NCBI GenBank assembly: GCA_045531905.1
Contig: JAZSEY010000013.1
Coordinates: 62,001-126,000 of the forward strand
Reading direction: 5' to 3'
From: RGIG6919 sp045531905
Lineage (GTDB): Bacteria > Bacillota > Clostridia > Lachnospirales > Lachnospiraceae
Length of the DNA stretch: 64,000 nucleotides
The first letter of the stretch is position 1; every line of letters starts with the position of its first letter. The position numbers and the translations under genes were made by a program. Below the pieces are notes generated by a model, which saw only the letters and a list, made by a program, of their open reading frames with translations, was not told where the DNA came from and searched no databases. This document shows positions 15,693-24,032 of the stretch, piece after piece.

Positions 15693-16892
15693 ATGAAAAA
15701 GGTAATTATTCTATTGATGTTTGTGCTTTCATTTTTACTGATTCAGTTTGGATTTGTAAAACTGGAGGAACAGGTGGAAAAATATAATAATACGCAGGTT
15801 GAGATTCATGTGGAGGATGGCGTTTCTTCGCATAATGACATTGCACTTACCATAGACATTTCACAGCAGTGGACAGATTATGATACCAGTAAAAATAAGC
15901 TGATAGGTGCACAGTATGATGTAACGATTGCGAATCATGGCAAGCATATTTTTCGTGATTGGAAAGTTGTGTTATACATGCCGTTGGAAGGCAGAGTTGA
16001 TAATCTATGGAATGGTGAGTACACGCAGGATGGCGATGTGTTGACTGTGACACCGCTGGATTATAATACAGTGGTGGAGGAAGAAGATAATCAACCGTTT
16101 GGTTTTGTGTGTATTTCAAAGAACGTTTTACGCTTTACGAGTATGAAAGTGTACGGTTACTTCAAAATGGATATGAAGGACACCGATGCGTACAAGATAT
16201 TGCAAACCATTAGAATTATCTGGTTGATTGCTTTGATTTGTTACATTATCGTGGAGGTTTGTCTCATTAGTTACAGACGGAGACACAAGAGAGATCAGAA
16301 GATTATTCAACAGACTATGGATACATTTACTTCCTTTATTGATGCAAAGGATCCATATACGCTAGGCCATTCTGTGCGGGTTGCTATCTATACCAGAGAA
16401 CTGGCGTCTCGAATGGGACTTTCAAAAGAAGAGGTTGAGAACTATTATTACACCGGTCTTTTGCATGATTGTGGTAAATTGGCTGTGCCGGATACAATAT
16501 TGAAAAAACCGGAGGCACTGACAAAGGAAGAGAGAAAGGTTATTGAATCTCATACCCTAATCGGTGGAGAGATTTTAAAGAATTTCACAGTTATTCCGGG
16601 AATACGGAATGGAGCGTTGCAACATCATGAGAGATATGATGGTACCGGATATCCAAATCAACTGAAAGGAAATACAATTTCTCTGGTTGGTCGTATTCTA
16701 TGTGTTGCAGATGCTTATGACGCTATGAATAGTGACAGATGTTATCGTAAGAAACTTTCAATGGAAAAAATCAAAAGCGAGCTGAATGAAAATGCAGGAA
16801 CGCAATTTGATCCGGAAGTGGTAGCTCATATGTTAGATATTATAAATGAAGGCCTGGCAGATAAACTGGTACAGGCCATAAATGCTGAATAA
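15693..16892 (+). CDS. Membrane HD-GYP phosphodiesterase with extracellular CBM2-like domain, 399 aa
   Basis: The N-terminal membrane segment (residues 1-20) and a second one (about 171-191) bracket a roughly 145-residue outside domain. Its YDVTIANHGKHIFRDWKVVLYMP, NLWNGEY and YNTV...FGFVC pattern matches the cellulose-binding CBM2 fold. The cytoplasmic C-terminus is an HD-GYP domain, with LLHDCGKLAVPD near 254-265 and HHERYDGTGYPNQLKG near 311-326. HD-GYP proteins hydrolyse cyclic-di-GMP. So the protein may link a polysaccharide or cell-surface signal to c-di-GMP breakdown, and thereby to motility; this link is inference. It is followed by the asparaginase gene on the opposite strand. Confidence 0.82.
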   Translation: MKKVIILLMFVLSFLLIQFGFVKLEEQVEKYNNTQVEIHVEDGVSSHNDIALTIDISQQWTDYDTSKNKLIGAQYDVTIANHGKHIFRDWKVVLYMPLEGRVDNLWNGEYTQDGDVLTVTPLDYNTVVEEEDNQPFGFVCISKNVLRFTSMKVYGYFKMDMKDTDAYKILQTIRIIWLIALICYIIVEVCLISYRRRHKRDQKIIQQTMDTFTSFIDAKDPYTLGHSVRVAIYTRELASRMGLSKEEVENYYYTGLLHDCGKLAVPDTILKKPEALTKEERKVIESHTLIGGEILKNFTVIPGIRNGALQHHERYDGTGYPNQLKGNTISLVGRILCVADAYDAMNSDRCYRKKLSMEKIKSELNENAGTQFDPEVVAHMLDIINEGLADKLVQAINAE

Positions 16893-16901
16893 TATAGTGT
16901 A

Positions 16902-17984
16902 TTACAACAAGTCCTCGCCCACGCACTGGGTGAGGATTTTTGTGTCTAAGTTCAGTGCTGTAATCAGCAACAACTTCATATACAGAGCAACAGTGCTTGT
17001 TTTCGGGAGTATCTGTAACTGATATGCAGTAAAACCATTAGTGCTTTCGTATTGTGCAATATTTTCATCGGAAACCAAGGTGTTTCCTGCTATAAACATT
17101 GGAATCTGTAAGGTCTTAGCTTGCTCGCAAAAACTCTGAAAACCATCTGTATCCATAGGCAATGTGCCTGAATGATATGCCTTGATGAGAATGCCGTTAA
17201 TCTCTTTTGTAAGGGATGGCAACCACATGTCAGGCTTGCATTCCAGACTTAAGATTTTGGTCGCATTCCATTCATTTTCTAATGCTTGATAAAATGGATT
17301 TTCTGCTAATGTGTGGATAGTGTCCGGTTGTACTTGGTGCTGGACCTTTTCATGGTAATCATGATAAATGTGTCCATTTTCTGTCTCTCTAACATCATAA
17401 TATCCATAGTAACTGTCGTTTATGCTAAACACAGCATCTGTAAATACTTCATGGGCATGCATGCGATTGCCACGATGTATATAAACAGGTGCCAAGTGGT
17501 TCACTCCTGTATGAGCATAGTTGTTTTGGTATGTAGTAAACACACCGGTTCCACGTTTTTTCTGAATGAAAGAAACTGCGGCAACAAAATTTGCAAAACC
17601 GTTGGCTTTTTCATCCTCTAAAATATAATTGCTGGAGACAAGCATAATTGGAAACTGTACACCGGCAAATAGATAAGAAAGACCAGCAGCGGTATACTGC
17701 AATGTGTCTGTGCCGTGAGTTATGATGATGCCATCATAATTTTCTATGTGTTCTCTGATGCAAAGACTTAATTGACGAAGATGTGCCAAATCCATGTTCT
17801 CGCTTAAAATGGTATAAGGAGATATGGTGTCAAATTCTACATCTTTCATAGTGCCATCTACATACTCTGCATAGTTTTGGAACATACTAAGCAGCATGGA
17901 TTGCTGATTATTGTCTGTTCCGATATATCCATTTTTCATGGCAGAACCAATGGTGCCACCGGTAAAAATTAATAATATTTTCAT
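16902..17984 (-). CDS. ansA: L-asparaginase, cytoplasmic type I-like, 360 aa
   Basis: Hydrolyses asparagine to aspartate and ammonia. The first catalytic motif TGGTIGS (residues 8-14) and the second HGTDTLQYTA are intact, followed by the LVSSNY strand and an enzyme-like middle. There is no signal peptide, so it should be cytoplasmic. It is slightly longer than E. coli AnsA (338 aa). Ribosome site AAGGAG lies 8 nt before the ATG. The gene stands alone on the minus strand between convergent neighbours. Family is secure; the exact substrate preference (asparagine over glutamine) is assumed. Confidence 0.88.
   Translation of the reverse strand: MKILLIFTGGTIGSAMKNGYIGTDNNQQSMLLSMFQNYAEYVDGTMKDVEFDTISPYTILSENMDLAHLRQLSLCIREHIENYDGIIITHGTDTLQYTAAGLSYLFAGVQFPIMLVSSNYILEDEKANGFANFVAAVSFIQKKRGTGVFTTYQNNYAHTGVNHLAPVYIHRGNRMHAHEVFTDAVFSINDSYYGYYDVRETENGHIYHDYHEKVQHQVQPDTIHTLAENPFYQALENEWNATKILSLECKPDMWLPSLTKEINGILIKAYHSGTLPMDTDGFQSFCEQAKTLQIPMFIAGNTLVSDENIAQYESTNGFTAYQLQILPKTSTVALYMKLLLITALNLDTKILTQCVGEDLL
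16912..16941 (+). terminator. Rho-independent terminator inside the 3' end of the asparaginase gene
   Basis: TCCTCGCCCA (16912-16921) pairs with TGGGTGAGGA (16927-16936) with one G-U pair, followed by TTTTT. It ends transcription of the HD-GYP gene and lies within the last codons of the convergent asparaginase gene. Confidence 0.7.
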
Positions 17985-18072
17985 TTAGAACTCCTTGTTC
18001 GTGTGCTATAATGAGAAAATCCTAACATAATCAAAAATGTTAGTCAATTTCAGAATAGAGGTGAATATTAAT

Positions 18073-18306
18073 ATGGCAATCAATCCGATGAAATTAATGC
18101 AGTTAAAAGGAATCTGGGATAAATTCTCAGCCAGACATCCAAAACTTCAGCCTTTTTTTCAAGCAGTGGGACGTGAAGCAATGGAAGAAGGGACCATCTT
18201 TGAATTGACGGTTACACTTCCGGATGGAAGAAGTTTAAAAACAAATATGAAGATGACCGCAGAGGACGTACAAGCTGTCCGTGATTTGTTGAGCGCGGTG
18301 AAGTAA
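18073..18306 (+). CDS. Small conserved protein of unknown function, 77 aa
   Basis: Starts at the ATG at 18073 with GAGGTG 10 nt upstream; the longer frame from 18037 is unlikely. The N-terminal helix (AINPMKLMQLKGIWDKFSA) is followed by a compact domain with LTVTLPDGRSLKTNMKMTAEDVQAVRDLL. No membrane segment or cysteines. Proteins of this type recur in Lachnospiraceae, but I know no function for them. A strong terminator follows. Confidence 0.6.
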   Translation: MAINPMKLMQLKGIWDKFSARHPKLQPFFQAVGREAMEEGTIFELTVTLPDGRSLKTNMKMTAEDVQAVRDLLSAVK

Positions 18307-18311
18307 ATTAG

Positions 18312-18349
18312 TAGAGGGTGTCCCAAATGTTTGGAACACCCTCTATTTT
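18312..18349. terminator. Rho-independent terminator
   Basis: TAGAGGGTGT (18312-18321) pairs with ACACCCTCTA (18336-18345), followed by TTTTA. It follows the 77-aa gene. Confidence 0.75.
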
Positions 18350-18410
18350 AGAAGACTTTACACTGATTTTTGGTTGCTTAATATTCAAGTTGTGATGTAT
18401 CAATACAATA

Positions 18411-19148
18411 TTAAGGCTTTTGAGGCGTTTTGATAGGATGCATTTGCAAATGAAATAGTACTGACCTAAAGTATGAATTGCTGATAATCAGTTTGTGTTT
18501 TCCGACTATCAAATAGTGTCCTTCCAGACCGGTTACATAATCCCAATTTACAATGCACCCCTGATGAATCTGTACGAATTGGTTCTGGTTTAGCATATTT
18601 CTCAGTTTTCGTATCGTGTAATAGGATTGATAACAGGTGGTATCTGTAAAAATACTCACTTTGTTCCTGTATTTTTCAAAATATAAGACCTGAGATAATG
18701 GCAATTGAAAATCCACTCCATTGCGACGTATAGATAATGCATCTGTCCCTTTTGATAAATATGATTTCGCATATACTGCGGGGATGATACGGTTTAGAGC
18801 AGAATGAAAATCTGCCTGCAAAACTGGTTTTAACAGATACGCCTGTACATGACATTTATATGCCTCTAAGGCGAATTCCTTGTGATTTGTTGTGATAATT
18901 GTAATGCATTCAGTATCTATATATTCTAATTGTTTTAAAAGGTCAATTCCAGATATATCGGGCAAATCCACCCCTAAAATGAGTAATTGAAAACTAGGTA
19001 GCATCGCGTCCTCTAGAAAATCTGTGGCACAATGAAAAACAGATGTATGAAAGAGAATGCCACTGCTTTTATCAAATTCTTTTAAATGTCTTTTTATCAT
19101 GGAGATGTGAATGTTATCATCATCAACAATAGCAACCTCGACAGTCAT
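18411..19148 (-). CDS. LytTR-family response regulator lacking the phosphoacceptor Asp, 245 aa
   Basis: Receiver domain (1-120) followed by a LytTR DNA-binding domain (about 140-235). The acidic pair D9-D10, T86/T87 and K107 (LLKP) of a receiver are present. The phosphorylation site, normally Asp in 'LILDVDLP', is Gly59 (LILGVDLPDISG), so it cannot be phosphorylated in the usual way. The LytTR part retains YFEKYRNKVSIFT and QIHQGCIVNWDYV. No sensor kinase gene lies nearby. It is likely a transcription regulator with phosphorylation-independent control, or a decayed one; the intact DNA-binding part argues against decay. Confidence 0.85.
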   Translation of the reverse strand: MTVEVAIVDDDNIHISMIKRHLKEFDKSSGILFHTSVFHCATDFLEDAMLPSFQLLILGVDLPDISGIDLLKQLEYIDTECITIITTNHKEFALEAYKCHVQAYLLKPVLQADFHSALNRIIPAVYAKSYLSKGTDALSIRRNGVDFQLPLSQVLYFEKYRNKVSIFTDTTCYQSYYTIRKLRNMLNQNQFVQIHQGCIVNWDYVTGLEGHYLIVGKHKLIISNSYFRSVLFHLQMHPIKTPQKP

Positions 19149-19243
19149 GGTTCCACCCCCTCTCTTTTTACGAATAACGAATTTTCTAGTTTAACTATAT
19201 CGGTAGAAATTTCGAAAGGCAATAGAGGTGGGAGTTTTTGCAA

Positions 19244-19284
19244 AAAAGAAGGATATGCAACTTTTGGTTGCATATCCTTCTTTT
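19244..19284 (-). terminator. Strong Rho-independent terminator of mecA
   Basis: AAAAGAAGGATATGCAAC (19244-19261) is perfectly complementary to 19267-19284 with a 5-nt loop. Flanking A/T tracts make it work on either strand. It sits 105 nt downstream of mecA. Confidence 0.8.
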
Positions 19285-19388
19285 AATGTGGTTGCATATC
19301 TTGTTTTTCCTAATTATCACATTTGCATTCCAGATGTCCCAGAACCATTGAAAATGCAAAAATATTCGTGCAATATAGGGCCAACAGA

Positions 19389-20150
19389 TTATAGTTTCGT
19401 CAAGGTTTGTAAAGCATTATTTCTTAAGATGAGTTTGTAATGCTCTTGCATATAGTATGGAGTGGTGGAAGCGGTACTTACCTTTTCACCATATTCTCCT
19501 AAGATATTGCAAAGCTTTGTGTACACATCCTTGTTGTTCACATTGTTTAGTAACAAATGGAACTGACCAGTGGTTGGATTCTTATATAGTGAGTTCTCAC
19601 CATTGTATAAGGTTTCTGTCAAATTGGCTACTGTGTGTACATCATCCAAGTTGTGGAATCTAAAAACACAACATGCGTTAACAGGTTCTGTCTTTTGTAC
19701 CTTTTTTGGTGATGGCTTCACATCAGCAGGGAAGTCGCCACCCATCAGGTCTTTGATGTTTTCCAAAATAGATGCGGTATTCTCGATTAAATCACCAAAT
19801 AATCCATCAGAGTCATCGTCATAATCGGAATCCCCATCTTCTGACAGATTAATCTCGATAGGATGCTTTGTAAAATTAGAAAATCTTGCATCTAACTCTT
19901 CGGGATCTTCTACCTTGGTGATAGTGAGAATTAAACTCTCCCTAGAAATTGGAATGGCTTCTACCATTAAAGGTATGTTTTCGGCCTCGAAACCAAGTTC
20001 TTCGGAAGCTTTCTGCATCATCTCACTAAAAAGTGCTTTTGCTTTATCGGAACCATAAGCTAATTCATGTAAATGAATCTGCTTGTCGACTAAATCTGTT
20101 TTGTCAAGGGTGCAACGGATTTTGTTTTCACTAATACGTTCTAGCTTCAT
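19389..20150 (-). CDS. mecA: Adaptor protein MecA, 253 aa
   Basis: MecA brings substrates to the ClpC-ClpP protease and activates ClpC. The N-terminal domain begins MKLERISENKIRCTLDKTDL, as usual, and the C-terminal domain contains ACCVFRFHNLDDV and LYNGENSLYKNPTTGQFHLLL. An acidic linker (SEDGDSDYDDDSDG) lies between, also typical. Its natural targets in this organism are unknown; in Bacillus they include the competence regulator ComK. Ribosome site AAGGAG. The gene is monocistronic, with a weak upstream promoter and a terminator after it. Confidence 0.9.
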   Translation of the reverse strand: MKLERISENKIRCTLDKTDLVDKQIHLHELAYGSDKAKALFSEMMQKASEELGFEAENIPLMVEAIPISRESLILTITKVEDPEELDARFSNFTKHPIEINLSEDGDSDYDDDSDGLFGDLIENTASILENIKDLMGGDFPADVKPSPKKVQKTEPVNACCVFRFHNLDDVHTVANLTETLYNGENSLYKNPTTGQFHLLLNNVNNKDVYTKLCNILGEYGEKVSTASTTPYYMQEHYKLILRNNALQTLTKL

Positions 20151-20222
20151 AGGCTCATCTCCTTATCTAATATTTTTCCTAAATAGGATGAAATAAAGAT
20201 GTATTTCGCACCTACATATAGT

Positions 20223-20252
20223 TTATCACAATTTTAAGACATGTAAAGTCAA
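20223..20252 (-). promoter_or_regulatory. Probable mecA promoter
   Basis: On the minus strand TTGACT (20252-20247), 18-nt spacer, TGATAA (20228-20223). The -10 is a weak match. It lies about 73 nt upstream of the mecA ATG. Confidence 0.35.
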
Positions 20253-20284
20253 ATTCCATCGAAAAAAGGATGGATAACATCGTG

Positions 20285-20686
20285 TTTATAAAAATTTCAT
20301 TTCCTGCAACAGGCTCCAAAAACAACTGTGCAAGTAGGAAATTGAATTTTTATGATAGAGGAAGTGAGAGGAAAAATCAAGTCCTTTTTGTTTCCAAATG
20401 CAATGAAGGAAAATGTTCTATACATCACAATATGCACATTCATTCCATGCATTGCATCATTTTCTTGCCAGAAGGTTCAGTCTTTGTATGGCGAATTTTA
20501 GTATCGGGGGTGATAAGACTTGTCCCACAAATGCTACTTGGGGGATGAAACGAAATGAATAGCAGGTTTAACCTGTTCGTTTATCAGAAATGTATTTTGC
20601 AACCATAGAATTAGAATCAAAAATGCTTTCTCAATGTTGGTTGAAAAGAGAGCACAAGGCTGTCATTATGACAGCCTTTCTTTTTT
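20285..20686 (+). ncRNA. Unassigned structured intergenic region, candidate non-coding RNA of about 400 nt
   Basis: No convincing gene lies here; the 92-codon frame at 20270 has no usable ribosome site and an odd composition. The stretch holds several strong helices: 20288-20305 with 20336-20353 (16 Watson-Crick pairs of 18), an inner TGCA/TGCA stem, ATGCAATG with CATTGCAT, and AACGA...TCGTT enclosing CAGGT-TTA-ACCTG near 20550-20585. It ends with a plus-strand terminator: AAGGCTGTCA (20656-20665), TGACAGCCTT (20669-20678) and TCTTTTTT. It does not match RNase P, tmRNA, SRP RNA or 6S RNA as I know them. It could also be a leader or decayed genes. Confidence 0.35.
20656..20686 (+). terminator. 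Rho-independent terminator of an unassigned plus-strand transcript
   Basis: Ten-base-pair stem AAGGCTGTCA/TGACAGCCTT with a 3-nt loop, followed by TCTTTTTT. No plus-strand gene precedes it, so it implies a transcript from the structured region upstream. Confidence 0.75.
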
Positions 20687-20716
20687 ATCCTTTGCAGTTG
20701 TGAACTGTTTATACTG

Positions 20717-21394
20717 TTAGGAATATTCCAGTATTGCCAAGAAAATGGCGAAGGCAATTTTTTCCTGATAACTAGTATCTGTTAATAGTGTGGCTTCCTG
20801 ATGATTAGATAGAAATCCACATTCTACAATCACTGCCGGACAAGGACTATTTTTAAGTATGTAATAGGAATCATTTTGTTTTGCTTGTCTGTGATTTTCA
20901 GAGTCAACCAGTTTGGTTAGATAAGTTTGTATCGTGTTTGCCAATTGTTTGCCATCTTCAGACTCGGAATAATAAAAACATTGAGCCCCCTTAACTGATG
21001 CATCTGGGTAACTGTTTTGGTGAATACTAATTACCAAATCTGCATTAGCGTTAGTCATGATTGCAATGCGATTTTTCATGTCGGAGGTCTTTTTGTTGTT
21101 GGCATCTGCATCTGCTAACATTTTGTCAGAATTTCTGGTTAGAACAACAGAATATCCTTTTGATTTTAAATAAATTGCAAGCTTTTGGGAAATGGCTAAA
21201 TTGATGTCTTTTTCCAATGCCTGATTGACGCCGACTTTGCCTGGGTCATTCCCACCATGCCCAGGATCAATTACGATAATTGTATTCGTATTTGCAGAAG
21301 TATTGACGGTAAAGCAGTAATAGGTGGTAAGGCAACCTGCCAGCAATAGTCCTGCGGATAACAATAGGAGTGTACGCTTTGATAAAAGTCGCAT
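20717..21394 (-). CDS. N-acetylmuramoyl-L-alanine amidase (Amidase_3), secreted or lipoprotein, 225 aa
   Basis: Cleaves the amide bond between N-acetylmuramic acid and the peptide in peptidoglycan. The zinc site and catalytic motifs are present: DPGHGG near residue 45, the ISIHQNS strand, and VIVECGFLSN with the general-base Glu. Residues 1-24 form a signal peptide ending in LAGC, a good lipobox, so it may be lipid-anchored; otherwise it resembles CwlD. The start at 21394 is chosen because AAAGG lies upstream; the longer frame from 21430 has no site. Convergent with the unassigned transcript at 20.3-20.7 kb. Confidence 0.87.
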   Translation of the reverse strand: MRLLSKRTLLLLSAGLLLAGCLTTYYCFTVNTSANTNTIIVIDPGHGGNDPGKVGVNQALEKDINLAISQKLAIYLKSKGYSVVLTRNSDKMLADADANNKKTSDMKNRIAIMTNANADLVISIHQNSYPDASVKGAQCFYYSESEDGKQLANTIQTYLTKLVDSENHRQAKQNDSYYILKNSPCPAVIVECGFLSNHQEATLLTDTSYQEKIAFAIFLAILEYS

Positions 21395-21618
21395 GCAAAT
21401 ACCTTTCTTCGTTTTTATAAATAATGACATGAAGTGTTGTGCTCAAACATTGTGTGCAACATGAATAAAACACACAAAAAGCACTAACATATTCTTGAAC
21501 AGGAAAATGATATGCTACTACACGTAGAACATATCTCTAATACACACACTTCTTGTCACTATTCTTATTATATTCAGAAAGTAATTGCAAAATGCATATT
21601 TTAAAGGGATAAGGTTTG

Positions 21619-21627
21619 TGGTATACT
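21619..21627 (+). promoter_or_regulatory. Extended -10 promoter of the tsaC gene
   Basis: TG-G-TATACT at 21619-21627 (TG, one base, then the -10 TATACT). Downstream the leader holds a short hairpin (ATTCC/GGAAT, enclosed by TGTGG/CCACA) before the ribosome site at about 21672. The 290-bp stretch before this gene holds no other feature I can name. Confidence 0.5.
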
Positions 21628-21685
21628 CTCTCTATGTGGGTTTTTTATTCCTATTAAAAGGAATTCCACAAAGGAGTATGCTTGT

Positions 21686-22735
21686 ATGAATACAAAAGTC
21701 ATTGATTGCCATTTGCAAAATTTTGAACCAAGCCGGCTGACAGAGGCAGCAGATTGCTTAAAGCAGGGAGGTTTGGTGGCATTTCCGACAGAGACGGTAT
21801 ATGGTCTTGGTGGGGATGGTTTGAATGCAGATGCATCGAAAAAGATATATGAAGCGAAGGGAAGACCTTCGGATAATCCGTTGATTTTGCATATTGCAGA
21901 TGAGGCTGCCATGGATGTATTGGCAAAGAATGTTTCAGAGGATGTTCGCAAACTGATGGATGCATTTTGGCCAGGACCACTTACTATTGTTGTAGAAAAA
22001 AGTGATATCGTGCCAAAGGAAACCACAGGTGGATTGGATACGGTTGCCATTCGCATGCCATCCCATCCGGTTGCATTGGAATTGATAAGACAGTCAGGAG
22101 TGTATATTGCTGCACCAAGTGCCAATCGTTCCGGAAGACCAAGTCCGGTGAAGGCGCAACATGTAATAGAGGATTTAGATGGCCGAATCGAATACATTTT
22201 AGACGGTGGCGATGTGGATATTGGGATCGAGTCCACTATCGTGGATATGACTGGTGACGTGCCGATGATTTTGAGACCGGGGTATATTACGCCGGAGATG
22301 ATTCGTGACGTGCTTGGAAAGGTAGAATTTGACCCTGCAATTATGGGACAAGATGAAACGCTTCGGCCAAAGGCACCGGGTATGAAGTATACGCATTATG
22401 CGCCACAGGGAGAGTTAACCATTGTTGAGGGCGAGCGTCAAAATGTGGTTGATTACATTAATGCCTTAGTGAAAGAAAAACGTGCAGAAGGCTTTAAGAT
22501 TGGTGTGCTTGCGACAAAGGAAAGTGCGGCTCTCTATGAGGCGGACGTGGTGTTATCTATGGGAACTAGGGCAGAGCCTATTACAGTTTCCGCAAAGTTA
22601 TATTCTTGTTTGCGAGATTTCGATACAGAAGGAACAGATTATATGTATTCTGAATCCTTTGCAGGCGATAGCCTTGGAAATGCGATTATGAACCGTTTGC
22701 TGAAAGCGGCAGGACATAGAACAATACAGGTTTAA
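21686..22735 (+). CDS. tsaC: Threonylcarbamoyl-AMP synthase (Sua5/TsaC with Sua5 C-terminal domain), 349 aa
   Basis: Makes threonylcarbamoyl-AMP from threonine, bicarbonate and ATP, the first step of t6A modification of tRNA. The YrdC/Sua5 fold is clear: GGLVAFPTETVYGLG, IYEAKGRPSDNPL, PGPLTIV and SGRPSP. Beyond residue 210 comes the Sua5-type C-terminal domain, linked by KAPGMKYTHYAP. Ribosome site AAAGGAG lies upstream of the ATG. The rpiB gene follows 18 nt later, the common Bacillus-like order ywlC/tsaC then rpiB. Confidence 0.95.
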   Translation: MNTKVIDCHLQNFEPSRLTEAADCLKQGGLVAFPTETVYGLGGDGLNADASKKIYEAKGRPSDNPLILHIADEAAMDVLAKNVSEDVRKLMDAFWPGPLTIVVEKSDIVPKETTGGLDTVAIRMPSHPVALELIRQSGVYIAAPSANRSGRPSPVKAQHVIEDLDGRIEYILDGGDVDIGIESTIVDMTGDVPMILRPGYITPEMIRDVLGKVEFDPAIMGQDETLRPKAPGMKYTHYAPQGELTIVEGERQNVVDYINALVKEKRAEGFKIGVLATKESAALYEADVVLSMGTRAEPITVSAKLYSCLRDFDTEGTDYMYSESFAGDSLGNAIMNRLLKAAGHRTIQV

Positions 22736-22753
22736 TTTAAGGAGGAAATAGAC

Positions 22754-23185
22754 ATGATAGGATTAGGATGTGACCATGGCGGTTATGCTTTAAAAGAAGA
22801 GATTAAGAAGCATTTAGATGATAGAGGGATTGCTTACCAGGATTACGGTTGTGACAGTGAGGCTTCTGTCGATTATCCAATTTATGCAAAGAAAGTTGCA
22901 AATGCAGTGGCTTCGGGCGAGTGCGAGCAGGGCATTTTGATTTGTGGTACAGGTATTGGCATTTCGATTGCTGCCAATAAGGTGCCGGGTATCCGTGCTG
23001 CTCTTTGCCATGATTGCTTTAGCGCACAGGCAACAAGAGAGCATAACAATGCGAATATTTTGGCATTGGGTGCAAGAGTGGTTGGACCTGGATTGGCACT
23101 GATGATTGTGGATACATTCCTTGACACACCATTTTCGAATGATCCAAGACACGTTCGTAGAATTGGTATGATAGAAGAAAATTAG
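22754..23185 (+). CDS. rpiB: Ribose-5-phosphate isomerase B, 143 aa
   Basis: Interconverts ribose 5-phosphate and ribulose 5-phosphate in the pentose phosphate pathway. Signature: GCDHGGYALKEEI at the start, CGTGIGISIAANKVPGIRAALCHD around residue 65 with the catalytic Cys, and REHNNANILALGARVVG. Length is standard. AAGGAGG lies 9 nt before the ATG. It follows tsaC as in Bacillus. The ATP synthase operon begins just after it, with a promoter in between. Confidence 0.95.
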   Translation: MIGLGCDHGGYALKEEIKKHLDDRGIAYQDYGCDSEASVDYPIYAKKVANAVASGECEQGILICGTGIGISIAANKVPGIRAALCHDCFSAQATREHNNANILALGARVVGPGLALMIVDTFLDTPFSNDPRHVRRIGMIEEN

Positions 23186-23240
23186 ACCATGAAAAAACTA
23201 TAAAATTGCAGTGATTTTGATAGACCAATATAGTAAAAAA

Positions 23241-23249
23241 TGGTATAAT
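23241..23249 (+). promoter_or_regulatory. Extended -10 promoter of the ATP synthase operon
   Basis: TGG-TATAAT at 23241-23249, about 60 nt before the TTG start of atpZ. A -35 box at proper spacing is not clear; the extended -10 could compensate. Confidence 0.55.
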
Positions 23250-23307
23250 AATAATGTTGTGGATTTTGCGTTTGAAGGACGCATGTGAAGTTTGGAGTTG
23301 AGGTGCC

Positions 23308-23628
23308 TTGAAGGATAAATTCAACATAGTGGAAGCCTTAAGTATGGTGACGCAGATTGGTTTGAATATGATTATTTCCATTTTCCTTTGTCTGGCGGCA
23401 GGGAGTTGGGTGGACAATAAATTTGGCACAAATCTCACGATTTTTTTTGTAGCGTTTGGTATTATCAGTGGATATTGTGGAGCCTATTCCATGCTGAAAA
23501 AACTCATTGACCGCATGTGTGGCAAGACGGATGAAGATACAGAGTTGGAGCAGGCGATACAAGAACAGATAGATATTGAACAAGATGATATGAAAGAAGA
23601 TGATGATGTTGCATACGATGAAGAGTAA
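23308..23628 (+). CDS. atpZ: AtpZ/AtpI-like small membrane protein at the head of the atp operon, 106 aa
   Basis: Two membrane helices (IGLNMIISIFLCLAAGSWVDNKFG and an LTIFFVAFGIISG... helix) with the conserved G-x-W-x-D motif of AtpZ, then a long acidic cytoplasmic tail. AtpZ with AtpI is proposed to assist c-ring assembly or Mg2+ transport for the ATP synthase. The start is TTG at 23308 with GAGGTG close upstream. It overlaps the next gene, supporting translational coupling. Confidence 0.75.
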   Translation: MKDKFNIVEALSMVTQIGLNMIISIFLCLAAGSWVDNKFGTNLTIFFVAFGIISGYCGAYSMLKKLIDRMCGKTDEDTELEQAIQEQIDIEQDDMKEDDDVAYDEE

Positions 23629-24028
23629 GATTTGGAATATGAATAACGTTCTCAGAGATTTGTATGTAGGATTGTTGTTGTATTTTTTGATTGTTTCCGC
23701 GCTTGGAGTAGTGCTGGTGACAGATAAGATAGGATATGTGTTGGGCGTTTTGGTTGGCGTATGTGCCAGTTTTGGTTTGGCCTATCACATGTATCGTACT
23801 TTGGATAAGGGATTGGACATGCCTGAAAAGGATGCGCAGAGATATGTCTTATCCAGATCTTGCATTCGGTTATTCATGATGCTGGTAGTTGCTTATGTTG
23901 GTTTGTTTGTGGAAGGCTTAAGTTTCCTTGGTGTAGTATTGGGAATGTTTGGACTTAAGATTTCTGCACTGATGCAACCGCTGGTATCTATATATATAAC
24001 AAACAAAATATTCAGGGAAGGAGAGTGA
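23618..24028 (+). CDS. atpI: ATP synthase accessory subunit I, about 136 aa
   Basis: Four hydrophobic helices (YVGLLLYFLIVSALGVVLV, IGYVLGVLVGVCASFGLAYH, then two near the C-terminus) match AtpI of clostridial atp operons. It aids assembly of the c-ring. Starts are uncertain: ATG at 23618 (overlapping atpZ by 11 nt) and ATG at 23639 are both possible and neither has a strong ribosome site. atpB follows 4 nt after the stop. Confidence 0.8.
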   Translation: MKSKIWNMNNVLRDLYVGLLLYFLIVSALGVVLVTDKIGYVLGVLVGVCASFGLAYHMYRTLDKGLDMPEKDAQRYVLSRSCIRLFMMLVVAYVGLFVEGLSFLGVVLGMFGLKISALMQPLVSIYITNKIFREGE

Positions 24029-24032
24029 ATAT

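Noticed and set aside
20270..20548. 92-codon plus-strand frame in the gene-free stretch
   Set aside because: Its ribosome site would be too close to the ATG, composition is not protein-like, and it overlaps strong RNA helices.
21601..22236. 211-codon minus-strand frame opposite the tsaC gene
   Set aside because: Complete overlap with a certain gene, and no family resemblance.
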